From Paramarasmius palmivorus (taxonomy: Eukaryota > Basidiomycota > Agaricomycetes > Agaricales > Marasmiaceae), in NCBI GenBank assembly GCA_037176845.1, contig JAYKXP010000008.1:434001-498000 (forward strand): 64,000 nucleotides of DNA, given 5' to 3'. The notes beneath the pieces are model-generated. The model had not been told where the DNA came from. It worked only from the letters and a program-made list of their open reading frames with translations, and did not search any database. The stretch's first letter is position 1; every line of letters begins with the position of its first letter. Of this stretch, positions 1-11,800 are shown in pieces. A program made the position numbers and the translations under genes.

Positions 1-1
1 G

Positions 2-2553
2 AGGAGAGAACGAGAGAAGGAGGAAGCGAAGGAGAGGGCAGCGAAGGAGGCTTTAGAGAAGAGTGCAGGGATGTACAACCCTCACAAGAGCCTAAAGACC
101 ATGCTGGGTGAAGACAAAGTAAAGAAGGAGAAGGTAGCGAAGATACCTGTAGTCATTGATCCTCGTTTGACAAAGGTTCTGCGTCCGCATCAGGTTGATG
201 GTGTGAAGGTGAGTAGCTGTATTTCTATCTTTCTGAGCATACTACTTACCTTCGGTGTAGTTCTTGTACAAATGCACCACCGGAATGCTTGTAGACAACC
301 AATATGGCTGTATCATGGCAGACGAAATGGGTCTAGGGAAAACACTTCAGTGCATTGCACTCATGTGGACACTGATAAAACAGTCTCCGCATCCTGGCAA
401 ACCTACTATCGAGAAATGTATTATTGCTTGTCCATCGAGTCTGGTGCGGAATTGGGCAAACGAACTTGGTGAGGGCAATCCGTGACCTCGCGAATAAACA
501 TACTAAATTGTGACGACAGACAAATGGCTTGGGAAAAGATGCCATCAATGCTCTTGCTGTTGACGGGAAAGGTGGCAAGGCTGAACTCATAACGAAGGTC
601 ACACAGTGGGTCGCTGCAACTGGTCGAAATGTCATTCAGCCAGGTACGAGCTCAGCTCTCAGGTGCTCACACATGTGTAACGACGCGTTTACAGTGATGA
701 TTGTTTCGTACGAAACTTTGCGAACGCTTTCGGAATACCTTGCAAATTGCACTATCGGTCTTCTTCTCTGTGACGAAGGCCACCGGTTGAAGAACTCCGG
801 TTAGTGGTACCATACCATTGTGAACTTTACTTACACGCGTTTGCACACACACACCAGAATCGCTGACTTTCCAATCACTCAATGCCCTAAACGTGAAAAG
901 ACGTGTCATTCTCACAGGAACGCCGATACAAGTGAGTCTACCATGTGCATACAACGTGTACGGTGTGGGACGTTCCTGATATGTATGACAGAACGATCTT
1001 TCGGAATACTTCTCACTCCTCAACTTTGCAAATCCCAACTTCTTAGGAACAAAGAACGATTTTAGGAAGAACTTTGAGAATTCAATCATCCGAGGACGAG
1101 ATGCATCGGCTAGTGACCAGGTGAAAGCGGAGTCTGAAAAGAAACTGAAGGAGCTAGGTGGTTTGGTTACCAAGTTCATCATTCGGAGAACGAACGACTT
1201 GCTTTCCAAATATCGTATGCTATTGTTTCCTCGGTTCGATTCCAAAGACGTCTCATTCTTCTCCAACAGTTCCGGTCAAATACGAACACGTCGTGTTCTG
1301 TGGCTTGTCGGACTTTCAGCTATCTTTATACCGCCTTTTTATCTCTTCTCCTGAGATCAAGGCCCTACTCCGTGGAGCGGATTCACAACCTCTCAAGGCA
1401 ATCAACATCCTAAAGAAGCTATGCAACCACCCAGAGCTACTGAACCTTCCGGACGATCTGAGAGGTTCTGATAGCCTCATTCCAGAGGGATTTCAAGGTG
1501 CCGGGAGCACGGCTAGGAACAAGTCTCAGACCGTGCGGTGTGACTGGGGCGGCAAATTCTTGGTTCTGGAAAGGTATTTTCGCGATTATTTTCCTTCGTC
1601 TTGGTATCTAAGGCTTGGCCAGGTTCTTACACCATCTTAAGACCCATACGAACGACAAGATTGTTCTTATCAGCAACTACACCCAAACGCTGGACTTGTT
1701 CGAGAAGCTGTGCAGGTCCAAGAAGTGAGTTTGGCCTCGAGTTTTTTTTTTTTTTGCTGCGGCAAAGAATTGACTATGGCTTGCAGGTATGGCTACTTCC
1801 GATTAGACGGGACGATGAGTATCGTCAAGCGGCAAAAACTCGTCGACCAGTTTAATAATCCTGAAGGGAAAGAATTTATCTTCCTACTCAGTAGCAAGGC
1901 TGGTGGATGTGGTATCAACCTCATTGGTGCTAACCGTCTCATACTTTTTGACCCTGGTAAGTGATGCTTTGGTTCATTGTCGTGTGGCACTAACACGGGA
2001 ATTTGTCAGACTGGAATCCTGCTGCCGACCAACAAGCTCTTGCCCGAGTTTGGCGTGACGGTCAAAAGAAAGAATGCAAGTCGTTTTCTGATATCACGCT
2101 ATGTTAATAACTAATGTGTCGGGTCAGGCTTCGTCTATCGTTTCATCTCTACCGGAACGATTGAGGAAAAGATTTTCCAACGACAAGCTAATAAACAAGC
2201 ACTGTCGTCCTGTGTCGTCGACGAAAAAGAGGACACTGAACGGCACTTCTCGCTAGATTCGCTGCGCCAACTTTTCTTATTCAAAGAAAATACTCTATGT
2301 GAAACGCACGAGACGTTCAAATGCAAACGGTGTAAAGATGGGAAGCAGATGGTCAAGGCGCCAGCTTTGCTGTATGGTGACGCTAGCACGTAAGTGGTTC
2401 ACTGTGGACATTTGGCGTACGCACATGAACTAAATACCACACAGATGGAACCACTTTACGAATTCGGAGCTCAAGAATAACCATGATGACCTTTTGCGCG
2501 CGGAGACTGGGCTTCCGGAAGTCTCATTTGTATTCCAGTACATCAGCCACTAG
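2..2553 (+). CDS. RAD54: RAD54 recombination translocase (5'-truncated by window edge)
   Basis: Snf2-family dsDNA translocase that works with Rad51 in homologous recombination. The window starts inside the charged N-terminal region. Twelve exons: 2-208, 261-468, 520-643, 695-799, 858-931, 992-1214, 1270-1573, 1623-1724, 1787-1956, 2010-2075, 2128-2389, 2445-2553. Visible motifs are Walker A in DEMGLGKT, the DEGH box (motif II), LTGTPIQ (motif III), [16 protein letters not shown] (motif V) and [10 protein letters not shown] (motif VI), then the Rad54-type cysteine pair CKRC near the C-terminus. The intron 2076-2127 is GC-AG. Exon 520-643 is one base too long: an extra A in the AAAA run near 535-538 breaks KWLGKDAIN. 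Family assignment is very secure; the N-terminus is not visible. Confidence 0.95.
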
Positions 2554-2736
2554 AGCTTCGTTCCATCTCTTTCTGGACTACTGGGACTCGGTTGTACATT
2601 TGCACTGTATCATTATTCACACACCACAATCATGTGTAACACCAGAATCGTAACCTAGAAATACATAAATCGTGATTTCAAAAATGAAGAAGAGGAATCC
2701 AAGCTCCGGAAAGCAATTTGACAATGAAAAGCAGAA

Positions 2737-3961
2737 TCACGGAAGTACATCGTCCCAGTCACCCCAATCGCCTCCAACTTCGCGAATTTTGACTTTCTCT
2801 CCTGTTGGGCCGAAATAGGCTGCCTTATACCATGACCGCATCTCCTCTTCTCCAAAGGGTCCGAATGTTTCGTCTGTTTGACCGGCTCCTGGGACGTCCC
2901 ATTTGTACTCGTATTGTTTGTCAGCAGAGGGAGGTGTCCAGGAGTCGTCTACGATGCCTGAGCGCCGGACGGAACGTACGAGTTCTTCGTATGTTGTCGA
3001 ATAGATGTCAGCGTTACCCAAAGACATGATAGTTGAGGCGAGATGGGTGATTTGTTCGATGGGCGTTGGGTCCTTGTGAGCTGCCTTGTCCACGCTCATA
3101 TCATTCGAACTTTGTTTGCTGCTAGTTACCATAAGCTGACAGTGAGGTGGTAAACTGAGAAGGAACTCACGATCGAGATTTTGACCGTTTGGCTTCTGCA
3201 CCGAGACGTTGAAGAGCTTCGAGTACAGATTCGCCCTTTTTCAGCATGGCAAGAAGTTGCTTCTCTATGGCTGGTTTGCCGCCACTTTCTTCGATTTCCT
3301 TCTCTTCTGCTTTCGCCTTCTCAGCCTCGATACGTTCCTGTTGTTTCTTTCTCTTTCTTGCCTGTCGAATTTCCTTCTCGTCGAGGCCGTCCATCCAGCG
3401 GTCATGAACAGCATGAGGGTCGAACGAGCGGATGTAGTTTCCGTCTTCAGTGAATTTGCCTTCCTCCATCTCTTCTCGCATGTTGAATGACGATAGTTCA
3501 TACCCCATTCCTGCCTTTTTCCTACGTTCTGCATCATCTTCGTCTTCCGGTTCATCGCTCTCGTCTGATGACTCTTCAGAACCAGATTTCCCAAATTCCT
3601 GGCCCTCAATATCGCCCAAACGCATAAACTTTTTCTCCTTCTTCTTTGCACCTTCTCCATCTTTCTTGTCCTCCTTTTCAGTTATATTGAACATATCCTC
3701 GTCTTCATCTTCATTCTCAGCTTCCTTTTTCCGACTAAACACGACACCTTCGCCGTCATCACTCGAGTCTGAGTCGTAGCCTTCGTTCTTGACGCGACCT
3801 CTTCGGTTAGCACTTGGGTTTTCAAGTGCCTCGTCGACTTGTTCTGCAAAGTTGGCTGGATCTTCTGAAGGATCAAGAATCCGTGTCTTTTTGGGCGGTT
3901 TCTGAGAAGATGACGATGAGGGCTCTCCAGGGGTACCTGCAGAGCGCTTTTGACCCGCCAT
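2737..3961 (-). CDS. LIN1: LIN1/CD2BP2-like GYF-domain protein (U5 snRNP)
   Basis: Two exons (3961-3171, 3121-2737) give 391 aa. The first two thirds are a charged, acidic and lysine-rich region with serine/aspartate clusters, ending in a predicted helical segment. The C-terminal ~70 residues are a GYF domain: YEYKWDV, then GPFGEEEMRSWYKAAYF, matching the W-x-Y...GPF...M..W...GYF pattern for proline-rich ligands. Human CD2BP2 (U5-52K) and yeast Lin1 have this layout and bind Prp6/Dib1 in U5 and tri-snRNP assembly. The short intron uses GTGAGT and an ACTAG acceptor; the frame closes exactly. Function is by homology from memory of the family. Confidence 0.85.
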
Positions 3962-4118
3962 GACGCTTGTGGACCGAAGCAGAGAGCAATACTGTATTTG
4001 TCATACTAACTGCTATACCAAAAAGTGTAACCTCGGTCGCGCTTCTGATAAGGAGGGAAGCATATACATACATATGTAAGAGAGACCCGAATAGTAACCA
4101 GTGCAGAGATAACTGAGA

Positions 4119-6058
4119 ATGGCAAGTATAAAGCGAACTGTGTATGATATGCCCGGAAAAGTTGCCCCGGACAAGAGCAAATCTGCAACCCTGTCCTTAA
4201 CGTCCACCACGTCCTCGACGACCTCTTTGATAATGTTGGGTTTGGCTTCCACCAGCGACGCTCTCGGATATACTTCTATTGCTTGCTGGCTCGGTGCTCA
4301 ATTTCCGTAAGAGATTCCGAATTCCCAAATTTTGCGTCATTTTGGCCTCACACGACGACTATAGACAGGTCGTCGAGAATATACAACGTCAATCCTGTGA
4401 AGGTCTAGCTCTTCCCTTTCTTGCGAACTGGCTTCTAGGTGTGTAGGGACCTCGTTGCTCGGTTCATCTCGTCTTATCATGATGTTGCAGGGGATATATC
4501 AAACCTCATTGGCTGTATTCTCACACACCAGCTCCCATTCCAGGTGAGTTCGTCACTAGCAATGTCATTGAGTGTCATTGACCTATTCTGACTCTTATCT
4601 AGACATGGCTCGCGACTTATTTTGTCTTTGTGGACATGACATTGCTGGGTCAATACATCTACTACGTGAATATCAAACCTCCACCGCCTCCAATACACCC
4701 TCGATCTCGAAGTACCACCGCCCGTCGAATGTCAATCGACAGACCTAGGACGCGATATCGCACCTTATCAGCCGTCGCTGCTAACGTGGCAGCTGCAGCG
4801 GCCGCTCTAGCAGCCCAACAAGGCGAGGTCCGGGAACATTCGGCTCATGGGAACAGATTGTTCCATACCCATGCAGCCACAGAAAGCTCAACAAGTCGTG
4901 TCACGCGAGATATCGATGATGATGAAGATGATGGTGCTATGGCCGCTCTGGCCGATAGTTTCCATTCGGAGGGTGGCAGAACGATTGGAAGAAAACGGGT
5001 ATCATGGAGTAAAGAGCGGTATGGTAGAAGGGCTGGCAGTGTTGGTGGACATCCACCGCTCACGCAAAGTGCATTTTTGCCAATGACATCAACGGATGCA
5101 CTCCATTCGGCGGCGTCGACAGTCCGTGGGAGGCCCGAGACTTCTAATGTGGATTCGACTATCAGACACGCTTCTGTTGCCAGTAGGCAAGGAGCTGGAT
5201 TGGCGTTTCTTAGCGTCTTTGCTCTCTTTAGCGTAGGGACCTTGGTACAGCAACGATCCAACACCGGTCGTGTACTGGTTCCTCGCGCAGATGCTGATGT
5301 TGTTTCCCATGGAGACGTTGGACTAGGCGTCCCGCATCCAGGGCTACCACTCGATTTGGAAGATGGTCCTATCGCAACCTCTTTACCCGATTTAAATCAA
5401 GAAAATTCACCCAACACTATTTATGTTTCAACACCTCAGATAGCCCAGAACGAACCTACTTTCGTTACCGAGGACACTGATCAAGAACGTATCCTCGGGC
5501 GTATCTTTGCGTGGCTTTGCACCACTCTTTATCTTACCTCAAGGTTACCTCAGATCTGGAAGAACGTAAGTTTTGAGCTTGCTATTACTCTGAACCGCAC
5601 TAAGACCATTTATTTTGCAGTTCGTTAGGAAATCGGTCGAGGGTCTATCGATATATCTTTTCGTCTTCGCATTCCTCGGTAATACCTTCTATGTTGCGTC
5701 GATCCTGACATCCCCAAAGGCACACATGCCACTACCTGCATCCAGGGAGTTTATTAAGGAAAGCATACCGTGAGTAAACCGTCACCTCGTTACCCAATAT
5801 CTTCTAACCATACTTTTCAGATACCTATTGGGAAGTGGCGGAACATTAATGTTTGATATCACTATCGTAATACAGTCGTTCATTTATCGACCCAAGCCAC
5901 GTCGACATACCCGTAGCATGAGCAGGACAATCGGAGAAGAAGAAAGAGGACTCCTGGCAGGAGATTCGTTAGCTCGACCTCAGCCATATAACGCGAATGA
6001 CTCTGTAGTGCATTCCAGGGACCGGACATCTAGCTCACATCGTACAACTAGTACCTAA
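4119..6058 (+). CDS. PQ-loop vacuolar/lysosomal cationic amino acid transporter
   Basis: Six exons (4119-4308, 4365-4438, 4491-4553, 4603-5565, 5621-5769, 5821-6058) give 558 aa. There are two PQ-loop repeats: GAQFPQVVENIQRQSCEGL near the N-terminus and SRLPQIWKNFVRKSVEGLS near the C-terminus, each followed by hydrophobic helices. This is the seven-helix PQLC2/Ypq/Stm1 family that exports basic amino acids from the vacuole or lysosome. A serine- and arginine-rich soluble segment of about 250 residues separates the two repeats and contains stretches such as VAANVAAAAAALAAQ; it is longer than in yeast Ypq1. The start is the first in-frame ATG; a later ATG at 4149 or 4232 is possible. Substrate is inferred from the family only. 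Confidence 0.85.
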
Positions 6059-6305
6059 GTAGAGTCACTGTAGATTCTGTAATATAATAATAATTGCGAT
6101 TTGCCAGATTGGATATGTCACTGTGAGTATAACTTGACATGACAGCCGGCGGGGCACGCGAGAAATTTCTGTGGACGGACTTCGGTACGACTCTCCTCTC
6201 TACCTCCATCCATCTACATCCCATTCACTCGCTGCCAGCAGAACCTCTTTCATTGATTGGATTCCTCTATCTAATCCTCGTTTTCTACACCTCTGCTCGT
6301 TGATT

Positions 6306-7503
6306 ATGCAGCATAGTTCCCCTCACCAACTGGCAAGTGGAGTTACTTCTAGCGGCTCCTTGGTGATCCGTATTACTAACGAAGCACGAATGCAGCGAGA
6401 GCTAGTCCTTGATTACTTGACGCATAGCGGGTACATTCAATCAGCCCAAGCTTTCCTTAGAGACAGCGCGGTACGCCATATCGACGTCGATGGAGATGAG
6501 ATCATGGATTCCAATTCTGGCCTCGGAGGTTCGGGGGTTCCAGAGGGGACAGTAAGGCTTGCGGAACTGCGCAATCGTGAGTAGTATTCGTCGTATGTCT
6601 CTTCAGAATTTGGCTCTTATCGCATATAGAAATCCGCTATGAACTTCTTTGTGGGCGGGTCAATGAAGCTACAGAACTCATCTACCAGCATTTTCCTGGA
6701 GTGTTACCGCCACCGCCTGAGAAGTCTTCGAACACCGACTCAAAGGAACCAGCTACCCCAGCGCAGCCAGCAAATACATCGGAATACGTCTCTGTTACGT
6801 CCATACAGCCACTACATCTGCTGTTGAACCTTCGAGTGCAAGCATTCATAGAGGGATGCCGGACGGTCCCGCTTGAGTATCCTCCGCAGCCCAAACTCGA
6901 CGAAGATCCGAATCCTAAAACACAGTCCTCGAAGGATCAACCGGCAGAAACTTTGACGACAGATCAGCAAACGGCGTTATTGAAAAGTGCGGCAAAGTTG
7001 AATGCCCTGATACAGACACTTCCAAAAGGCAACAAAGAAGAAATCCAAGTCAAGGAAAGGCTCTCGATGCATGTCAACAACGTGATAGGTCTTATTGCGT
7101 ATCGCAGGCCAGAAACCAGCTCTCTTGCGAAGTATATGACACAAGCGCATCGAGAGGCGGTGGCTGACCAGATTGATAGAGCTATTCTTTGTACGTCTCT
7201 GTGCAATCCGTCGGTTTATTCTAATGTTCATGTCCCTTGATAGGTCATTCAGGGCTCCCCGTTATTTCGCGGATAGAGTTGTACGCTCGAAAGGCTGTAT
7301 CGGCCTGGAGTTTTCTCAACGAGGCCAACATAAAGGTCAAACCAGGTGTACCGATGCCACCGACGAGTAAGGCTACGAATACCAACTCCAAGGGCAGCAA
7401 CGGTGACATCTCGGAGGCAAGTGGACGGCTCGTGTTTGTGTCATTATTGCTCATCACCTATCTAGATATTTCCGCCGCTCAATTTTCAAGAGTTCTTGAA
7501 TAG
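6306..7503 (+). CDS. LisH-CTLH-CRA domain protein (GID/CTLH E3-type or RanBPM-like)
   Basis: Three exons (6306-6576, 6630-7190, 7244-7503), 363 aa, frame closes. After a short serine-rich lead come a LisH motif (LVLDYLTHSGYIQSAQAFL), a CTLH segment around RLAELRNRQIRYELLCGRV, and a CRA segment beginning LHLLLNLRVQAFIEGCR. A proline/serine-rich linker interrupts CTLH and CRA. These domains scaffold the GID/CTLH ubiquitin ligase (Gid1, Gid8, RanBP9/10). The SPRY domain of RanBP9/Gid1 is absent, and the protein is longer than Gid8, so orthology is open. An intron near the 3' end is possible because the last 20 residues look unlike the family. Confidence 0.75.
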
Positions 7504-7629
7504 CAGGTCTTAAATTATCCTTCCTCACGATACCCAGATGTAGCTTTTAGAGTAATGACCCTTACGAACACTATAGGAGAATTCGCTGTCTTTATACTGT
7601 ATGTAAATCAATATACAACATTGTCGTTT

Positions 7630-8664
7630 TCATCGTATTATCTCCACATCCTCTGGTCTCGCCCTATTCACCCTCGACAGTATTTCCTCTGGTATGCTAC
7701 ACTCTCTCACCGCCAGAATCTGTAAGTAAATTAACTTGTCCAGGCTTTTAAAAACTTCCTCCGACATCGGTTGCAGCCAGCGATTGAACGATAAATCAAG
7801 GACTTCTATTAACGGGCATGCGCTTGGTATTCTATGAAGCGGTACGGGCGAGGGAAGGTTTATGAGAGCCAATTGGGTTATGGTAGGTGGTAGAGTGTGT
7901 ATGAAGGATGAGCTCGGCGGGAATTCGGTGGACATGATGACCAGAGTGCGTAAAGGATCCGGTGTCCAATCATCGGTGTCCCAATCGTCGGGAGTTGGAC
8001 CGGCATCACGCAAAAAGTGGTCTTCCTCTATAGACGCTGCCGGTCCGACCACGACCAGCTCGCTGTCTACGTGTCCTTCCTCGCCGGATAAACAATGCAG
8101 GATGCTATTCGACAAGGGACTATATATCGCAGCGCATCTGACAAGCTGGAGACGTAGATGTGGTGGTATATACGGCACGATCTCCTCGGGGAACTCTGGC
8201 GAATTCGCGTACGGTAGTACCATCCTGAGGCAAATGAAAGTCAGCGGTAATACCGGTTCTGAGATAGCCTTCCATTCCCTGAATATAACAGAAAGTGCTT
8301 GCCTCCGCCAAGGGATGGTCGCGGTGATATCTATAGATGGAGACGTCCAGCTTTTCGGTGGTGGAGGGCCAGAATATTTCTTACTGGCTTCGACGACAGG
8401 AGGTTGGGGTGTACTTCCTGACGATGATGGTGTTTCTGAGGTATAATCTAGCCCGATAATATCCAGAGGAAGAGTGGGAGCCTTGCGTAAAGGTGTATAG
8501 GACGATATGTGAGATCTGGACTTTCGCTGATTTTGGCTATGCCGGAACTGTTCTCCTCTGAGCGCTTGTCGGTTATGATTCGAAATAGAGTTTAATGATA
8601 CGTACCTTAGGTTATGGAGAAGGTTATTGACATCCTTGGAACTACCACTGGCCTTGGAGCTCAT
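7630..8664 (-). CDS. Conserved hypothetical leucine-rich protein
   Basis: One open frame of 344 aa. The N-terminal third is polar with proline runs (SGPPPPKSW). The remainder is globular and rich in leucine, with repeat-like segments such as LRTLVIMS, ITQLALINLPSPVPLHRIP, LIEVLDLSFNRWL and LIYLQILAVRECSIP. These resemble irregular leucine-rich repeats as in F-box/LRR proteins, but no F-box is obvious. Positions 8605-8558 form a perfect 48-nt intron candidate (GTACGT...CAG) that contains no stop and keeps frame, so both a 344-aa and a 328-aa protein are possible. I do not recognise the family and assign no function. Confidence 0.6.
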   Translation of the reverse strand: MSSKASGSSKDVNNLLHNLRYVSLNSISNHNRQALRGEQFRHSQNQRKSRSHISSYTPLRKAPTLPLDIIGLDYTSETPSSSGSTPQPPVVEASKKYSGPPPPKSWTSPSIDITATIPWRRQALSVIFREWKAISEPVLPLTFICLRMVLPYANSPEFPEEIVPYIPPHLRLQLVRCAAIYSPLSNSILHCLSGEEGHVDSELVVVGPAASIEEDHFLRDAGPTPDDWDTDDWTPDPLRTLVIMSTEFPPSSSFIHTLPPTITQLALINLPSPVPLHRIPSACPLIEVLDLSFNRWLQPMSEEVFKSLDKLIYLQILAVRECSIPEEILSRVNRARPEDVEIIR

Positions 8665-8884
8665 TTGGGTTGGGGGTAAAGTGGTGCACGCATTACCAAT
8701 GACGCGTCTAGAGCTGATGTCTGTTGCTCAAATATAAAAAATTACTCATTCCAACTACATACGTTTACAGTAAAGGCTACACTACCAAGGGCTACTACAT
8801 GCGGTTTGAATCAGTGTTGTTCTTTCCTGTCTATTAATCTTAAGAAGCACAAGCCAAAAGTATAATGTCAATGAGCGGATTACA

Positions 8885-11800
8885 TCAAGCGTTCTTTTGG
8901 ACTAGCCGCTCTAATCCAAATTTCACCAGGACGACTGCAAAAGTACGCAACACCGTCAGAGCAAGGCCGAGAAAGGAAACATCAAACACAGACCTTCTTT
9001 CCCTCAAAATTCTAAACACCGTCTTACTGTCCTTGTCTTTCTCTCTCCCTGCAGCGGTCATCTTACTCGAAGCCCCGTGAAGACGAGGTGGGAACGCTCC
9101 AGGTCCACACCGTTCTTGAAGGTCCGCAAGTGACTCATTCGTACCTTCAGTTTCCACGACAATGGTACCAAACCATCCAGGATCTACATATAGCCCATTT
9201 GTGTCCGGGATAGGTATACGACCCTGAGACGTGGATGGTGGCGAGCCCCGTGAGCGAGAGGAGCTCCTTCGGCCGGAAGAGCTAGCAGATGGTCTCATAA
9301 GGAAAGACGAACGATGCACCCATCTGACGACATTATGGTAGGCACCTTGGGGCCTAGAACTCCACGTTAGTTTTTCGTGCCAACTGGAAGATTATTCCAC
9401 TCACGTTTCCGTGCGTACTCGATCCTGGAGCAACTGCAGATTGGCGGCAATTTCGGGGCCCCAGGGGGACAAGTCAACCCTTATAATAGGATTGCTACTT
9501 GTAGGCCCAGTGCGAATGACACGATGGAAGTAAGACGGTGGGAATGCCAGAGCAGGGATGTACTTTGGTAGATCACCCACAGTCGAGTAGGTATAATCCA
9601 AGTCCTGAAGTACTGTCATCAATACACATCGCACCCTTCAACATAACAATACTCACAATGAGATACTGCCCATCCCAAATCATCCTCCCAACATTCCCTT
9701 CGTCACCAACCGCAAGATCCCACACCACATCACCAAATCGAATCAGCTCTTTAAGACCAGCCAACTTCAACTCGGCTTCACATTGTAGCACACTTGCATC
9801 TGATAACCAATCTCCTTCTGGAGATGGAACAAAGACGCGTAGCAGAGGCGCCCTACGAAGCCGGAACAGTGGCGAGCGAGACGCCGAGTTAAATGCAGCA
9901 CTGATAGCGTTCGCCGTGATCTGCGTCTGATTGTTGGCATTAGAGTGTCCACCATGTGAAAACGCGGACCGAGTAGGTGAAGGTGCGCGACTTGATGCAC
10001 GAGAGGCAAAGTGGTTGTTTCGAGGTAAAGTGTCGTTGCCCTTGAAACTCGATGGTGCAGATGACCCGCTCTGCAACTCCTTCTCAGCTTGGGCTCGTAG
10101 TCGTAGTAATACTCGGTTATATGCTCTAGTAGCCTGAACCATCTGATCAGCGTTTTCCTTGAGCGATGGATCACGCTGGGATGGAGGTATTGATAATGAT
10201 TGAACGACCGATTCTGCGACTCTCGAGTATTCATACGTTGGTATGCTCACTCCTCTCATATAATTGTGAAGATCCTAAAGCAAAAAAGTCCAGTCAGCCA
10301 AAGGCATCTTTCAATCTTTTATCACAGTCCATACCGTTAAAGACAACGTCAGAGGCTCCTTCTCTGGCCACACCCATCGAGAATACCCGACAGTCCGCAA
10401 AAATCTCTCCAAGACCTCTTCCCTGAGCAGCTTAGTACCCCCAAGGAATGTCCGGATATCCTTCGATACGCTGAACAGGTTACACCAATCATAATACGAT
10501 AGGTATGCCATGAGCAACGAGAGCAATGTCGGGTCTTCCAAATACGAAGCCAACGGGAACGGTTCTGGGGGACGGTCTTCTCGGACTGCAAGACCTTGAA
10601 CTACAGGCGGAGGAGCCTTCTCCAGTTGTCCACCACGTCGCTTCGAACGAGCCGCCTTGTACTCTTCCGGCGAGGGCGGAGAAGCAGGTGTACTACCTTG
10701 TTGAACAGGTGGTGGTGTGACAGCCCGAGAAACCTCAACGGCGGGTTCGGGTTCGGGCTCCTGAACAACATTGTCCTCTGCAAAAGGCTTCTCGCTCATC
10801 GAGCTCTTGCCAGTAGAAGGCCTCGCAGACGTAGGCGCCCTAGGCAAGTCATCAAAAGAGACCGAACCATTGGCCTGGCTGAATAGCTGCTCTCTGGACG
10901 GAGGTGGTGGTAATCCATCCGCCATTGACAACGCATCTGTCGAAGCCGTCAACGGAAGCCCTTCTCTTGACGATAGCCCTTCTCTCGACGATAAGCCTTC
11001 TCTAGACGGTGGTGGACCATCTCTAGACGAAGGCTTGATCATCCTAATACTCTGGGTCTTAGCAAAGGGGTCATCGTCGATGAGTGCAGTCGAGAACCGT
11101 TTACTGCGTTCGGGGCTGTTATTGGACATCACAGATGTCTTTCGCTCCGGCGAGACGGGTGTGACGGGCCGGTTCTTGGGAGTGGTAGGTCGTTGCTTTG
11201 TTGGAGTGGTTGGGCGTTGTTTTGTGAGTGTGCGATGGCCATTGGATGATGCGTCTCGATGAGAGGCGCTTGGTTTACGTGGAGGTTGGGGCGGTGAGGT
11301 GTGTTGGGGACTGGTAGAAGGCGCAGCAGGAAGAGGCGCAGTAGTTTGGATGACTGAACGTGTTCGGGATGATATGACGGATTGTCTTCGGTTGGTGTCA
11401 ATAGGAGGCGGTGAAAGCTCGCGTCGGCCTCTGATAGGCGAAGGAGGTGCGACTGGTGATTGTGATTCCAAAGGAAGACTTTGGAAGCTGGGTAATATTG
11501 GGCTCCATTCTGCTGGAGGTGAAGGGTATGAGGAGGCAGGATTTTGTCGGGAGAAAGAGGTGTTAAGTGTTGTTGTTTTCTTAGAGACAGGCGGTTCATC
11601 TTCAGGGGTATTCATTGCAGAGAAAATTAATGGTTTTCCTCTTGTTGGACCGCTCGGAGGAACTGGCGGTGTTGATTCAAAGGGTCTCTGGGTATGGTCT
11701 GCTGGGGTAATTGACTGAACAGATGGTTTGCGTGGTAATCCTTTAGTCACCGTTTGGGGCGACGAAACAGAAACGTCGGTTGCATCGGAAGACTGAGAAT

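Noticed and set aside
1740..1756. T-run as a terminator or tail of an insertion
   Set aside because: It is the polypyrimidine part of a normal RAD54 intron ending at 1786.
7862..8446. 194-codon open frame on plus
   Set aside because: It is the antisense of the leucine-rich gene, whose minus frame is longer and starts with a proper ATG. Composition looks like a shadow.
10771..11262. 163-codon open frame on plus with repeated SLD units
   Set aside because: Mirror image of the SREGL/SSRDG repeat region on minus; an artefact of repeat DNA open in several frames.
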